NCBI GenBank assembly: GCA_020683205.1
Contig: CP085689.1
Coordinates: forward strand, 2,722,230 to 2,786,229
DNA length: 64,000 nucleotides
Direction of reading: 5' to 3'
DNA from: Lentisphaerae bacterium WC36
GTDB lineage: Bacteria > Verrucomicrobiota > Lentisphaeria > Victivallales > SZUA-371
In this document: positions 55,908 to 64,000 of the stretch, piece after piece
How positions within the stretch are numbered: the stretch's first letter is position 1
Layout: each line of letters begins with the position of its first letter
Notes under the pieces: generated by a model
Databases searched by the model: none
What the model was told of the DNA's origin: nothing
Seen by the model: only the letters and a program-made list of their open reading frames with translations
Made by a program: the position numbers and the translations under genes

Positions 55908-56849
55908 TTACGCATCTTGTAATTTTTCTTTTAGATTGGCAAAAAATACCTTTTTATCGGCAATTGGCATTTCTAAAGCAATCGCTTCAGGGTGTTGTTT
56001 TTTAAACCAAGTTAATTGACGGCGTGCATATTGCCATGTTTTAGTCGCAATTTGCTCTTCAAGTTGAGCTATATTGATCTCACCATTTAAGTAAGCTGCA
56101 ATTTGTTTGTAACCAAGAACTTGATGTGCAGTTGGAGTATCAAACAAATTCATGTTTTCAATTAAATTCTTACCTTCTTCAATCCAGCCTTGTTGTAGCA
56201 TAATTTTAGTACGTTTAAAAATGCGTTCACGTAAAATAGCACGATCCCAGTTTAAAGTATAAACAATACTTTTGTAACGCAATTGCGGCTGCTCTAAAGT
56301 TTGCAGTTCAATTAAAGATTTCCCTGTTAACAAAAAAATTTCATAAGCGCGAATCAACTTACGACGATGTTGCGCCCATTTTTTAGCATCATTAGGAGAT
56401 TTTTCAGTCATAATTTCTAAAAGTTCACCAAATTTTTCATCATTATCATATTTAGCAAATAATTTTTCACGAATTTTTTCATCACCTGGCAAATTATCAA
56501 GTCCATAAAGCAATGACTTTATATAAAAACCTGTTCCGCCCGCAACAATAGGTAATTTCCCTCGCGATTGAATTTCCAAAATTAATTTTTCAGCACGTGC
56601 CAAATAATCATAAACATCAACGCCTTCAGTGATTTCAAGAATATCAATTAAATGGTGTTTTATTCCTTCTTGTTCAGCTACAGATGGTTTTGCAGTACCT
56701 ATATCTAAATATTTGTATAACTGCATTGAGTCAGCAGTGATGATTTCACCATCAAATTCTTTGGCAACTTCAACAGCTAAAGAACTTTTGCCTGATGCCG
56801 TTGGTCCAGCAATAACTAAAATTGGATTTTCGCTTAATAAACTACCCAT
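55908..56849 (-). CDS. miaA: tRNA dimethylallyltransferase
   Basis: MiaA adds a dimethylallyl group to A37 of tRNAs reading UNN codons. The 313-residue protein has the P-loop GPTASGKSSLA (about 14-24), TADSMQLYKYLDIGTAKP (about 38-55), VAGGTGFYIKSLLYGL (about 103-118), and the R-R-K-L-I-R-A-Y-E segment; the insertion region and the C-terminal WQYARRQLTWFKKQ are present. Start is next to lspA (15 bases), and the three genes dksA-like, lspA, miaA appear to form one operon. Confidence 0.96.
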   Translation of the reverse strand: MGSLLSENPILVIAGPTASGKSSLAVEVAKEFDGEIITADSMQLYKYLDIGTAKPSVAEQEGIKHHLIDILEITEGVDVYDYLARAEKLILEIQSRGKLPIVAGGTGFYIKSLLYGLDNLPGDEKIREKLFAKYDNDEKFGELLEIMTEKSPNDAKKWAQHRRKLIRAYEIFLLTGKSLIELQTLEQPQLRYKSIVYTLNWDRAILRERIFKRTKIMLQQGWIEEGKNLIENMNLFDTPTAHQVLGYKQIAAYLNGEINIAQLEEQIATKTWQYARRQLTWFKKQHPEAIALEMPIADKKVFFANLKEKLQDA

Positions 56850-56864
56850 TAGAAATCCACCAAT

Positions 56865-57497
56865 TTATTCTGTCTCGCTAACAGTTGTCTCTTCATCTGG
56901 TTTACGTAATAAAAATGACAGCATCAAAACTCCTACACCTACACAAATACAAATATCAGCAACATTAAATGATGGCCAATGATGTTCCTTGCCATTAATC
57001 ACAACGAAAAAATCGAGAAAATCTACTACAAACCCACGCATTGCACGGTCAACAGAATTGCCAATAATTCCGCTTAATACTAACGCTAAAGCATAGTATC
57101 GCTCTTTATACCCTTCAGTGATTTTTCTTAAAGTAACTCCTATTACTACTGCAGCAATCAAGGCAATCATCAAAAGAAGAAAACCTTTTCCTTCAAGAAT
57201 ACCAAAAGCAGCACCCCTATTATGAACGTGATTAATGTTGAAGAGATTTTTGATAATCACAATAAAATCGCGATTATCGTAATCTAAATTCTTAACGATT
57301 AACAATTTTGTAACATGGTCAAGAAGAGCCAAAATAATCGCCATAATTACCGCTTTGATAATAACACTATATTCTTCGGCACTTTTAAATTGTAAACGTT
57401 CAAAAAAAGAACGTTTACTTTTACTTCCTTGAGCATCATCAACAGTTTGATTTTGCTCATTATCAACTACAATTGAGTTGTTGTTTTCTTTAGACAA
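56865..57497 (-). CDS. lspA: Lipoprotein signal peptidase
   Basis: LspA, an inner-membrane aspartic protease, removes signal peptides from prolipoproteins; the several lipoproteins in this window are its likely substrates. Four membrane segments; catalytic Asp in GNSVDRAMRG and VVDFLDFF...FNVADICI (both Asp blocks visible, about 145-150 and 175-180). The 210 residues are longer than usual because of a 50-residue charged N-terminal extension. Overlaps the DksA-like gene by 8 bases. Confidence 0.95.
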   Translation of the reverse strand: MSKENNNSIVVDNEQNQTVDDAQGSKSKRSFFERLQFKSAEEYSVIIKAVIMAIILALLDHVTKLLIVKNLDYDNRDFIVIIKNLFNINHVHNRGAAFGILEGKGFLLLMIALIAAVVIGVTLRKITEGYKERYYALALVLSGIIGNSVDRAMRGFVVDFLDFFVVINGKEHHWPSFNVADICICVGVGVLMLSFLLRKPDEETTVSETE

Positions 57498-57921
57498 AAG
57501 GATTTTCTCCGTCGTTTGCTTCTCTAATTCCTTTGCACTTCACACAATACATCGCATAAGGTTTTACCATCAAACGTGCTTCCCCTATTTGATCTCCACA
57601 ATCTAAACACTCGCCATAGCAATCATCTTCTAAGCGCTCAATTGCTTCATCAATTAATCTCAAAATATCGCCTTCCTCGCTTAGAAGTTGTAACTCAAGC
57701 TCTTGGCGATTATTTTCGCTACCAATATCTGCCATATGAGTTGCCATACCAGCACGTTCAGAATTTTCGCGATTTGCGTTTAAGGCATCGTCTTTGTGCA
57801 GTTCATATTGTCCTTGAACAATTTGCCGTGAATGAATCAACATCTCATAAAAAACATTGCCGTCCAAATTACTATTGCTACTATTAGCACTATCCAAATT
57901 CATTGTGGTTGTCATATTCAC
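57490..57921 (-). CDS. DksA/TraR-family zinc-finger protein
   Basis: A 143-residue DksA-like protein, an RNA-polymerase secondary-channel regulator type. It has an N-terminal helical coiled coil (about 25-95) and a C-terminal four-Cys zinc finger (CLDCGDQIGEARL then YCVKCKGIRE, C-x2-C-x17-C-x2-C). The coiled-coil tip carries no obvious D-x-x-D-x-A motif of true DksA, so it may be a TraR/DksA relative with another role. GTG start at 57921 is 9 bases after AAGGA; an ATG two codons on is also possible. First gene of the lspA-miaA operon. Confidence 0.85.
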   Translation of the reverse strand: MNMTTTMNLDSANSSNSNLDGNVFYEMLIHSRQIVQGQYELHKDDALNANRENSERAGMATHMADIGSENNRQELELQLLSEEGDILRLIDEAIERLEDDCYGECLDCGDQIGEARLMVKPYAMYCVKCKGIREANDGENPFV

Positions 57922-58262
57922 TACGTTGCATCCTTTTTCTGTTAATGAAAATTTCTAAATCCTAAAATAAGGATTTTATTTTCTTATAATTTTTTAACAA
58001 GCTTAAGAGTGTTTCAATGTTACATTTCCACTTATAGAAGAAATATGCATTCAGAACTCTCTCAATTAAATCTAAACAAAGTTAATGTTTTAGATTACAA
58101 CTACCTAATGCACTTAACAAAAAAAATTACTTTAAAAAACTGCTAGAATTTTTTTATGGTCGAAAACTTACTATAAATATTGCGATTTTTCAAGTATTTT
58201 ATCTTGAGAAGTGCAAAATTTACGCTATTTTTAATAAAAAATACTAATTTTAATGGAAAAAT
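57922..58262. other. Divergent intergenic region
   Basis: 341 AT-rich bases between the DksA-like gene and the PHP gene, which point away from each other. It must hold both promoters, but I see no clear -35/-10 pair, operator or RNA gene. Confidence 0.4.
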
Positions 58263-59156
58263 ATGAAATATTACTCTTTGAACAACAACCCTAAGTTAAT
58301 TATTGACTTACACACACATAGCACTTTTTCTGACGGAACTTTAACGCCAGAAGAGTTAATAAATTTAGCATATAAACAAAAATTATCAGCTATTGCTATT
58401 GCTGATCATGATACTGTTGGCGGAGTAAAAGATTTTCTTCAAACTGCTGAAAATTTTTCAGACGATTTAACAGCAATTCCTGGAGTTGAAATTTCAACAA
58501 CCTTATTCAATCGTGAAGTTCACATTGTGGGTCTTTTTATTGACGCGGAAAATCAACAATTAAATGATTTTTTACAAAAACAACGCACTGCTCGTCAAAA
58601 TCGTAATGAAATTATTGTTAAAAAATTACAAACTTGTAACTACGACATCTCAATTGAAGAACTCAAAAAAGAGCTATCAAGTGACGCAATTGGGCGCCCG
58701 CACATTGCGGCAGCATTAATTAAAAAAGGTTATTTTTCCACTCCTCAAGAAATTTTTGATAAACTATTACGTCGTGGTAAACCATGTTTTGAACCACGCC
58801 CACTGCCGCCAGTTAGCGAAGCTATTGAAATTATTCATGAAGCCAATGGAATTGCTATTTGGGCACACCCTGTTTACCAACCACGCAAGGGACAGCGTCA
58901 TCAAACTCGAAAATTTGCTAAAAAATTAAAAAGCCTAGGACTAGATGGAATTGAAACATATTACACTGTTTACAATGAGCAGCAACAAAAAATGTTACAA
59001 GAAATTGCACAAGGGCTTGATTTATTAGAATCTGGAGGAAGTGATTTTCATGGCGAAAACCAACCTAAAATTATGTTAGGAAAAGGTTACGGAAATTTGT
59101 CAGTACCTTACAAGGTTTACGAAAAAATGATCGAATATATTGCTCAACGCAACTAA
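58263..59156 (+). CDS. PHP-domain phosphoesterase (TrpH/RNase AM-like)
   Basis: A 297-residue PHP-family metal-dependent phosphoesterase, of the YciV/RNase AM group that removes 5'-mononucleotides or phosphates (pAp, short RNA). Metal-binding residues are visible: IDLHTHSTFSDG (about 18-29), IADHDT (about 49-54), IPGVEIS (Glu), HIVGLF (about 85), IAIWAHPVY near 199-207, and GGSDFHG near 260. No fusion partner. It heads a run of same-strand genes to the right edge. Confidence 0.88.
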   Translation: MKYYSLNNNPKLIIDLHTHSTFSDGTLTPEELINLAYKQKLSAIAIADHDTVGGVKDFLQTAENFSDDLTAIPGVEISTTLFNREVHIVGLFIDAENQQLNDFLQKQRTARQNRNEIIVKKLQTCNYDISIEELKKELSSDAIGRPHIAAALIKKGYFSTPQEIFDKLLRRGKPCFEPRPLPPVSEAIEIIHEANGIAIWAHPVYQPRKGQRHQTRKFAKKLKSLGLDGIETYYTVYNEQQQKMLQEIAQGLDLLESGGSDFHGENQPKIMLGKGYGNLSVPYKVYEKMIEYIAQRN

Positions 59157-59214
59157 TAACTTTCGCCTTTTGTGCTTAAAATTTAAAAATTAACTCAAAT
59201 AAGTAAAGATCTTT

Positions 59215-61620
59215 ATGCTCCAACAAACCTGGAAAAATTGTCAAATAAAACTGGTTAATATAATAAAGCAATTCACGCTATTTATTGGTTCATATCCAGC
59301 AATTTTAATATTATTTAACTGCGTTTTGACAATTTTTTTAGGCAATATTATTGCAAAGTTTGATGAATCATATCGTTACTTCTATATATTTGCTATCTTA
59401 CTATTTGTTTTAACAGCTATAAGCCTTATTACATATTTTTCATCAAAAATAAAATTTTTGGTTAATGTTTTTCTTATTTTTATGGTTTTAGGAATAACTA
59501 TTTTTAAAAATAACAGCTATGATAACCTTGAAAATTCATTGCCAAACAGTTTACAGTTTACAGCTATTTTAGAAGTCACCGACTATAGCGCCTGTGGTAA
59601 CGCAATTTCTTTTTTGGACAATCCAAAACTTGTTCAAGGTAAAATAGTTGATGTTATTAATCAAAATACGCCTTCTGAATTAAATTTAAAGAATAAAAAA
59701 ATTTTCATAAAAACAACCTACTTAAATGAAAAACTTGCATTTGCCGATAAAATTAAAATTACTGGTCATATTCGCAAGCTTAACAATTTAATTCAATATC
59801 AGAAATACAACCTTTTAAGTGCAAAAACTTATTCTAATTTAGATTCAAATTATCAAAATAATGAGAGTGGCTTTTATAATTATGTAAAAGCAAAAAATAT
59901 TTGCGGAATTGTATCAGTTTCAAACTTAGAATTTATTCCTCAAGATTCATTTTCAATCGCAAAAAAAATTGTTGATTTCAGAAATTTTTTGATTAATCGG
60001 TTAACTAAATATTTGCCCAAAAAGGATCAAAAAACACTTTTTTGTGCGATGTTTTTTGGAATTAAGCAAAATTTAAGCCGTGAAGATAAAAAAACTTTTA
60101 TTGATAATGGAATAATTCATCTTTTTACAGTTAGTGGGCTTCACGCAGCAATGGTGGCATTAATTATTTCACTGATTTTTCGAGTGGTACCATTTCGTTT
60201 TCGTCATTATTTGATTATTTTTTCTCTAATCTGTTATCTTATTATGACTGGCAGCAACCCGCCCGCATTGCGCGCAATTACCATGATTAGTACAGTTTTA
60301 TTTTTTAAATCTCTTCGTTTGAAAACACCAATCATTAATACCTTAGCATTAACTGCAACATTTTTTTTAATATTCAACCCATTTTTACTAACTGATTTGG
60401 GCTTTAATTACAGTTTCTTAGTGGTCTTTTTCTTAATAATTTTTTCACAAAAATTTCAAGATTTAAGCTTATTATTTTATGAAAAAAGCAGTTATATTGC
60501 TAAAGTAAAAGAACGCAAAGTTGAATTATTTAAAGCACGCACTCTCAGTAATTTCTTTGGCTTAATTTGCGGATGCATAGTGGCATTTTTAGCGAGTAGC
60601 TTAGTATCAATAAACTCTTATAAAGCATTTTTTAGCGTTTCTATTTTAGTTAACATTATACTTTTCCCTTTAGTTTGGGCAATTTATGCAATTGTTGCCA
60701 TACAATTTTTATTTTGTTATAGTGATGTGGTATTAGAAATTACTTCAATTTTTAACGCTTTTTTTATTGACTTAATTTTTATGATTTCGCGTTCTTTTTC
60801 AGAGCACTTCAAACCGCAACTAACTGGACAGATCAACACTTTTGAGCTTTTTATCATTGCAATTTTACTCTTTTTATTCATTAAAGGCAGAAAAAAAATT
60901 TCATTAACCGCGTTGAGTGTAATTTTAATCTTAATTTCCTGGAACTATTTTTTTGCAGTAAAAGACTTTTCAAAAAATCAAATTATTGTTATTTCAAGCA
61001 ATAATAGCTATCAACCGAGTGTAATTGTTAATTTAAAAAATTCTTTTTATTGCACTATCATTAACTCTGGCGACTACCATAGCGCCAATTTCATCACAAA
61101 TAGCGTCAAGAAGTATGCCCCAAGTAAATATATTGTTAATTATTTTACGACGATTAAAAAGTCATCATTGCATAATGCTGTGTGGTTAATTAAAAATCTA
61201 CATCCTCAGCAAATTTTCTTACTGCAAAAAGAAAAACTACGCTCACATTACGCCAAAGATTTAGTGAAATTTTGTGAGCAGAACAACTTTAATTTAAATG
61301 TTTTTAGTAAAAATATTCTTTATACAGGTGACAAATACTATTCTGAAAGCTATTGTTATAAAGCTAATTATTTACAGCAAGATTGCACTGTTACTAAAAA
61401 TTTTGGCAATTATAGTTATTGGTACGATTATAATTTTAATATTGATAACGTGCAATTTAGCGATCAAGATTATCTTTTAGAGGTTGATGGTTTAAACCAT
61501 TTTGGCGAAGGAATTATCAAGCTTTATAAACTTGACAGCATTAAAGACAGTAAACAATTAATATTTAAACATAAATTTTATAGCAGTAGTATTACAAACG
61601 TTACAGAAATTATTTTTTAA
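59215..61620 (+). CDS. ComEC/Rec2-like membrane protein, degenerate C-terminus
   Basis: An 801-residue polytopic protein of the ComEC/Rec2 family, which forms the DNA-uptake channel in competent cells. Hydrophobic segments at about 20-90, then a DUF4131-like soluble part, then the competence core with FFGIKQNLSREDKKTFIDNGIIHLFTVSGLHAAMV (about 280-315) and GSNPPALRAITM. The C-terminal domain, normally a metallo-beta-lactamase fold with HxHxDH, is recognisable by its pattern of strands (INSGDYHSANF) but has none of the zinc ligands, so its nuclease activity is probably absent. DNA uptake is therefore uncertain. Confidence 0.8.
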   Translation: MLQQTWKNCQIKLVNIIKQFTLFIGSYPAILILFNCVLTIFLGNIIAKFDESYRYFYIFAILLFVLTAISLITYFSSKIKFLVNVFLIFMVLGITIFKNNSYDNLENSLPNSLQFTAILEVTDYSACGNAISFLDNPKLVQGKIVDVINQNTPSELNLKNKKIFIKTTYLNEKLAFADKIKITGHIRKLNNLIQYQKYNLLSAKTYSNLDSNYQNNESGFYNYVKAKNICGIVSVSNLEFIPQDSFSIAKKIVDFRNFLINRLTKYLPKKDQKTLFCAMFFGIKQNLSREDKKTFIDNGIIHLFTVSGLHAAMVALIISLIFRVVPFRFRHYLIIFSLICYLIMTGSNPPALRAITMISTVLFFKSLRLKTPIINTLALTATFFLIFNPFLLTDLGFNYSFLVVFFLIIFSQKFQDLSLLFYEKSSYIAKVKERKVELFKARTLSNFFGLICGCIVAFLASSLVSINSYKAFFSVSILVNIILFPLVWAIYAIVAIQFLFCYSDVVLEITSIFNAFFIDLIFMISRSFSEHFKPQLTGQINTFELFIIAILLFLFIKGRKKISLTALSVILILISWNYFFAVKDFSKNQIIVISSNNSYQPSVIVNLKNSFYCTIINSGDYHSANFITNSVKKYAPSKYIVNYFTTIKKSSLHNAVWLIKNLHPQQIFLLQKEKLRSHYAKDLVKFCEQNNFNLNVFSKNILYTGDKYYSESYCYKANYLQQDCTVTKNFGNYSYWYDYNFNIDNVQFSDQDYLLEVDGLNHFGEGIIKLYKLDSIKDSKQLIFKHKFYSSSITNVTEIIF

Positions 61621-61629
61621 GAGGTTTTT

Positions 61630-62796
61630 ATGAATGAAAAAAAATTAAAAATATGCCACATTATTACTAGAATGATTGTTGGAGGAGCTCAAGAAAATAC
61701 CTTTTTATCATGCCTAGGACAATTAGAAGCTGGTCACGATGTAACGTTAATAACAGGACATTCACCAGGTCCAGAGGGTGAACTTCTAGCACGCTGGCAC
61801 CATCCTAATTTAAAAGTACAAATCAATAATTATTTAGTGCGTAAAATTAACCCTATAAAAGATTTTTTAGCATACACTTCATTAAAAAAATATTTAAAGC
61901 GTGAGAAATTTGACGTTGTTCATACCCACAGCTCAAAGGCTGGTATTATTGGCAGAGCAGCAGCATGGCAGAGTCATGTACCGTTTGTTTGTCATACGGT
62001 GCATGGACAAGCATTTCACCCTTTTGAAAAAGGGTTAAAAAATTTTATTTACATCGCTGCAGAAAAATTTGCAGCAAAACGCTGTCATAAAATTTATGCT
62101 GTTGCAAATGCAATGATTAACCAATGCGTTGAAGCAAAAGTTGCACCTCGCAAAAAATATTCTGTTGTTTATAGTGGAATGGATATAAAAGATTTTATCA
62201 ACGCAAAACAAGATTTGAATTTAAGAGCACAACATAATATTCCTGAAGAAGGTATTGTCATTGGCGCCATAGCTAGGTTATTTGAACTAAAAGGGTATGA
62301 ATATTTTATCCCTATGGCTATTGAATTATTAAAAGAAAATGACAACCTCTATTTTTTAATCATTGGCGATGGCAATATGAAAGAGAAAATTGTCGAGCAA
62401 ATAAAAGCAGCAAATTGTGAGAAACACTTTATTTTTACTAATTTAATCGCCCCCGAAGAAGTACACAAATATGTTGGCATTATGGATATTTTAGTTCATT
62501 TATCACTTCGTGAAGGTTTACCAAGAGCAGCAGTACAAGCGTTAGCAAATGCCAAACCAGTTGTTGGATTTCATCTTGACGGCACGCCAGAAGTAGTCAT
62601 AAATGATGTAAGCGGCTATACAGTTGAGGCAAAAGATACCGCAGCAGTCATAAAAGTTGTTAAGAAATTAGTGGACAATTCCAATTTATGCGCTAAATTA
62701 GGTAAGAATGGTCAAAATATTGTTAAAGATAAATTTAGCAAAGAATTTATGGTCAAAACGTTGCTTGAAGAATATCATAAAAACTTAGGCTATTAG
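61630..62796 (+). CDS. Glycosyltransferase family 4
   Basis: A 388-residue GT-B glycosyltransferase. N-terminal domain: ITRMIVGGAQENTFLSCL, DVVHTHSSKAGIIGRAAA, CHTVHGQAFHP. C-terminal nucleotide-sugar domain: IGAIARLFELKGYEYFIPM, LIIGDG, VHLSLREGLPRAAVQALANAKPVVGF (the E-G-x-P-x-x-x-x-E/Q-A-x-A pattern). Likely builds LPS or capsule. Starts 9 bases after the ComEC gene; the next gene follows by 13 bases, so one transcript is likely. Confidence 0.9.
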   Translation: MNEKKLKICHIITRMIVGGAQENTFLSCLGQLEAGHDVTLITGHSPGPEGELLARWHHPNLKVQINNYLVRKINPIKDFLAYTSLKKYLKREKFDVVHTHSSKAGIIGRAAAWQSHVPFVCHTVHGQAFHPFEKGLKNFIYIAAEKFAAKRCHKIYAVANAMINQCVEAKVAPRKKYSVVYSGMDIKDFINAKQDLNLRAQHNIPEEGIVIGAIARLFELKGYEYFIPMAIELLKENDNLYFLIIGDGNMKEKIVEQIKAANCEKHFIFTNLIAPEEVHKYVGIMDILVHLSLREGLPRAAVQALANAKPVVGFHLDGTPEVVINDVSGYTVEAKDTAAVIKVVKKLVDNSNLCAKLGKNGQNIVKDKFSKEFMVKTLLEEYHKNLGY

Positions 62797-62809
62797 AAAA
62801 TTTTTAAAT

Positions 62810-63616
62810 ATGGATTTAGAAAACAAAAAAGCTGAATTGACAAATTATTTACAGTCTTTAAAAGCGATTGTGATTGGTTGTTCTGGAGGTATTGATAGCA
62901 TTTTATTAGCTACAGTGGCGCTAGAAGCCTTAGGAACAGACAATGTATTGTTGATTCATGTGCGTAGTGATTTTTCAATTGAAAGTGAAACCAATAACTT
63001 TTTAAAATTAGTTCAATCACTACATTGTCATTACAAAGTTGTTGAAATTAATGATATTTTAGAAAATCAAAAAATTGTTAAAAACTCGCCTGAAAGGTGC
63101 TATTTTTGCAAACATAAAATTATGAGCATTTTGCAAGATGAGGCTAAAAAAGCAAGTATTAAATTTGTTGTTGACGGGACTAATTTGGATGATTTTGACG
63201 ATTATCGTCCAGGGCTAAAAGCTACCAAGCAATTAGAAATAATCCACCCATTTGTGATGGCTAATTTTAACAAAGATGATATTCGACAATTAGCAAGAGA
63301 ATTTCAGCTTGATGTTGCAAATTTACCGTCAAATAGCTGTTTAGCAACACGTATTCCTTACTATGTAATTTTACGCAAAGAAATTTTAACTATGACTGGT
63401 GAGGCAGAAAAATTTCTACACAGTTTAGGAGTTTATAATTGTCGAGTGCGTTATTTTGATGGAAGTGCAAATATTTCAGTTGATGCAAGTTCGATGAAGG
63501 TTATTTTTAAGAATCATGGTAAAGTTTGTTCTTTTTTAAAATCATTAGGCTACGACGATGTTGCCTTAAATCTTTCAGAGTATAAAACTGGAGATTTAAA
63601 CCGAAATTTACAATAA
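62810..63616 (+). CDS. larE: LarE-like PP-loop sulfur transferase
   Basis: A 268-residue ATP-dependent PP-loop enzyme of the LarE family, which makes the nickel-pincer nucleotide of lactate racemase by sulfur insertion. Visible: PP-loop GCSGGIDSILLA (about 23-34), SPERCYFCKHKI (about 98-109), VDGTNLDDFDDYRPG and NLPSNSCLATRIPY (about 176-189, with the sulfur-donating Cys). No larB or larC neighbour is visible, so its partners are elsewhere or it serves another nickel-pincer enzyme. Confidence 0.85.
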   Translation: MDLENKKAELTNYLQSLKAIVIGCSGGIDSILLATVALEALGTDNVLLIHVRSDFSIESETNNFLKLVQSLHCHYKVVEINDILENQKIVKNSPERCYFCKHKIMSILQDEAKKASIKFVVDGTNLDDFDDYRPGLKATKQLEIIHPFVMANFNKDDIRQLAREFQLDVANLPSNSCLATRIPYYVILRKEILTMTGEAEKFLHSLGVYNCRVRYFDGSANISVDASSMKVIFKNHGKVCSFLKSLGYDDVALNLSEYKTGDLNRNLQ

Positions 63617-63664
63617 AAGGGTATTTTTAAGTTTTCCTAAAAATATTAAAGTTAGGAGTTGGGT

Positions 63665-64000
63665 ATGTCGCTATTTAGCACTTTTCAACCACCAATTAGT
63701 TATTCTGAACCATTATTTAGACCGCCAGCTGAGGCAAATAGCTTAATTTTTCAAGTTAGTTATGGCTGTCCACATAATAGTTGTAAATTCTGTATGATGT
63801 ATAAAGATTGTCAATATAAAGTTCGCGAAAAAGAGGCTTTATTCAAAGAAATAAATGCGGTCGCTGACTATTATCAATATACTCCAAAGGCTGTCAAAAG
63901 AATTTTCTTAGCCGATGGCGATGTGATGAATTTACCAACCAAACATTTAGTTGAAATTTTAGAATTATTAAATGAAAAATTTTTAAACCTTAGCCGTATT
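63665..64000 (+). CDS. Radical SAM protein, cut by the right edge
   Basis: 112 codons of a radical SAM gene running off the window. The start has AGGAG 8 bases before the ATG. The cluster motif is CPHNSCKFCMMYKDC, C-x4-C-x2-C followed by M, with YGC before it and a DGD motif later. This pattern (F-x-V-S-Y-G-C-x-H-N-x-C-x-F-C-x-M-Y-K) is of the radical SAM proteins annotated as coproporphyrinogen-oxidase-like or B12-binding-related; assignment needs the missing part. Confidence 0.75.
   Translation, partial: MSLFSTFQPPISYSEPLFRPPAEANSLIFQVSYGCPHNSCKFCMMYKDCQYKVREKEALFKEINAVADYYQYTPKAVKRIFLADGDVMNLPTKHLVEILELLNEKFLNLSRI

Noticed and set aside
1-64000. tRNA, rRNA or CRISPR genes
   Set aside because: No T-loop-like tRNA ends, rRNA landmarks or regularly spaced repeats were found on reading both strands; a dedicated search such as tRNAscan could still find one.

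Overview
The window is an AT-rich chromosomal segment of a Gram-negative, apparently anaerobic bacterium. It has many Sec signal peptides and lipoboxes, a hybrid-cluster protein, type III glutamine synthetase and HemW. Several features point to the PVC superphylum, most likely Lentisphaerota: a GntR/LacI chimeric regulator, an HzsA-like protein fused to a formylglycine-generating-enzyme domain, GH28 pectinolysis, a DksA-like/lspA pair, and tandem large membrane-anchored proteins carrying a 'TELVPEFL' motif. This placement is inference; there is no rRNA in the window. I found no tRNA, rRNA or CRISPR array.

Layout. 1-3.8 kb: end of an unknown gene, a secreted protein, then xseA with an M50 protease and a NIF3/CutA-like protein. 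4-10.7 kb: GH28 pectinase, then a five-gene minus-strand operon (nucleotidyltransferase, NahK-like sugar kinase, Gfo/Idh/MocA oxidoreductase, sugar-nucleotide epimerase, nagB) that reads as amino-sugar salvage. 10.8-14.2 kb: AEC transporter, TPR protein and a 29-residue bS22/COX24-like ribosomal protein. 14.5-19.4 kb: GntR/LacI regulator, then a three-gene signalling unit (LysM-containing membrane protein, soluble histidine kinase, NtrC-type regulator). 19.5-24.2 kb: glycosyltransferase, lipoprotein, XPB-type helicase, ABC-2 permease, secreted protein. 24.5-30.8 kb: a eukaryote-type tandem 6-phosphofructokinase, an IS1595/IS1016-type insertion sequence, and the HzsA/FGE protein. 31-33.5 kb: hcp and its Rrf2 regulator, sharing an operator. 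33.6-38.3 kb: three tandem paralogues of about 511 residues. 38.4-47.4 kb: glgB, prmA, a YhcH-type protein, a four-gene unit with an M28 peptidase and hemW, and small membrane/lipoproteins. 47.6-52.7 kb: glnN, then an HTH-EIIA protein with a CBS-domain antiporter. 52.75-54.8 kb: a gene-poor island with a possible C-rich small RNA and a decayed radical SAM/SPASM maturase behind a decayed small secreted ORF (a fossil RiPP-like cassette). 54.85 kb: a putative ADP-ribosyltransferase. 55.9-64 kb: miaA-lspA-dksA-like operon, PHP phosphoesterase, ComEC-like protein, GT4, LarE-like protein and the start of a radical SAM gene.

Most genes are ordinary metabolism. The points most worth following are the eukaryote-like PFK, the fossil radical SAM cassette, the ADP-ribosyltransferase next to it, the Rrf2/Hcp operator pair, and the LysM three-gene signalling unit. 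All identifications come from reading the sequence and remembered family motifs; no search was run.
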